A DNA stretch of 64,000 bases from Strigamia acuminata (taxonomy: Eukaryota; Arthropoda; Chilopoda; Geophilomorpha; Linotaeniidae). Shown piece by piece: positions 63,939-64,000 of the stretch. Below the pieces are notes generated by a model. That model was not told the origin of the DNA. It searched no databases and was given only the letters and a program-made list of their open reading frames with translations. Location of the stretch: the NCBI GenBank assembly GCA_949358305.1, contig OX442314.1, positions 30,303,118 through 30,367,117 on the forward strand. Reading direction: 5' to 3'. Within the stretch, counting starts at the first letter, position 1. Every line of letters begins with the position of its first letter. Both the position numbers and the translations under genes were made by a program.

Positions 63939-64000
63939 GTATTTATTTTGAATTTTTCTATCCAACTATAAAACATGGAGTTGTTCAAATACCAGTACGG

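Overview
The window is a piece of an AT-rich animal nuclear genome. The genes are split by GT-AG introns, many only about 45-100 bp long. Maintenance DNA methyltransferase, Pax1/9 (Pox meso), golgin-160, tyrosylprotein sulfotransferase and argininosuccinate lyase, together with many short terminal-inverted-repeat elements and Ty3/Gypsy retrotransposons, suggest an arthropod, probably an insect with compact introns. I cannot name the species.

Layout: prenylcysteine oxidase (+, 559-3076); CTTNBP2NL/Nausicaa-type cortactin-binding protein (+, 4008-10655, with possible alternative terminal exons to 13385); GOLGA3/golgin-160 (+, 14459-22669); an unrecognised nuclear-looking protein (-, 23072-23719); tyrosylprotein sulfotransferase (+, 27500-30767); argininosuccinate lyase (-, 31117-35266); about 9.5 kb of non-coding DNA; Pax1/9 Pox meso (-, 44750-46916); about 4 kb of repeats; an intact Ty3/Gypsy element (-, 51093-57359) with matching 266-bp LTRs and a CATCT target duplication; a decayed second Gypsy element (58500-59830); and the 5' part of DNMT1 (+, 61886 onward), cut by the window edge. 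For five host genes the exon joins I read give complete frames of the expected family length: PCYOX 497 aa, CTTNBP2NL 617 aa, GOLGA3 1504 aa, TPST 384 aa and ASL 466 aa. Pox meso gives 245 aa.

The genes look like ordinary housekeeping and developmental neighbours, not a functional cluster. PCYOX, TPST and GOLGA3 act in the secretory/lysosomal system, CTTNBP2NL in actin/STRIPAK biology, ASL in arginine metabolism, Pox meso in mesoderm patterning and DNMT1 in the nucleus.

Three points stand out. The DNMT1 appears to go from its RFTS domain to its first BAH domain with no CXXC zinc finger. The DNMT1 promoter and first coding exon are tandemly duplicated, and the upstream copy has lost its ATG. 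Nearly every long intron or spacer holds its own private minisatellite, several of them with a 20-21 bp period. No bacterial-type system, CRISPR array, tRNA or rRNA was recognised.
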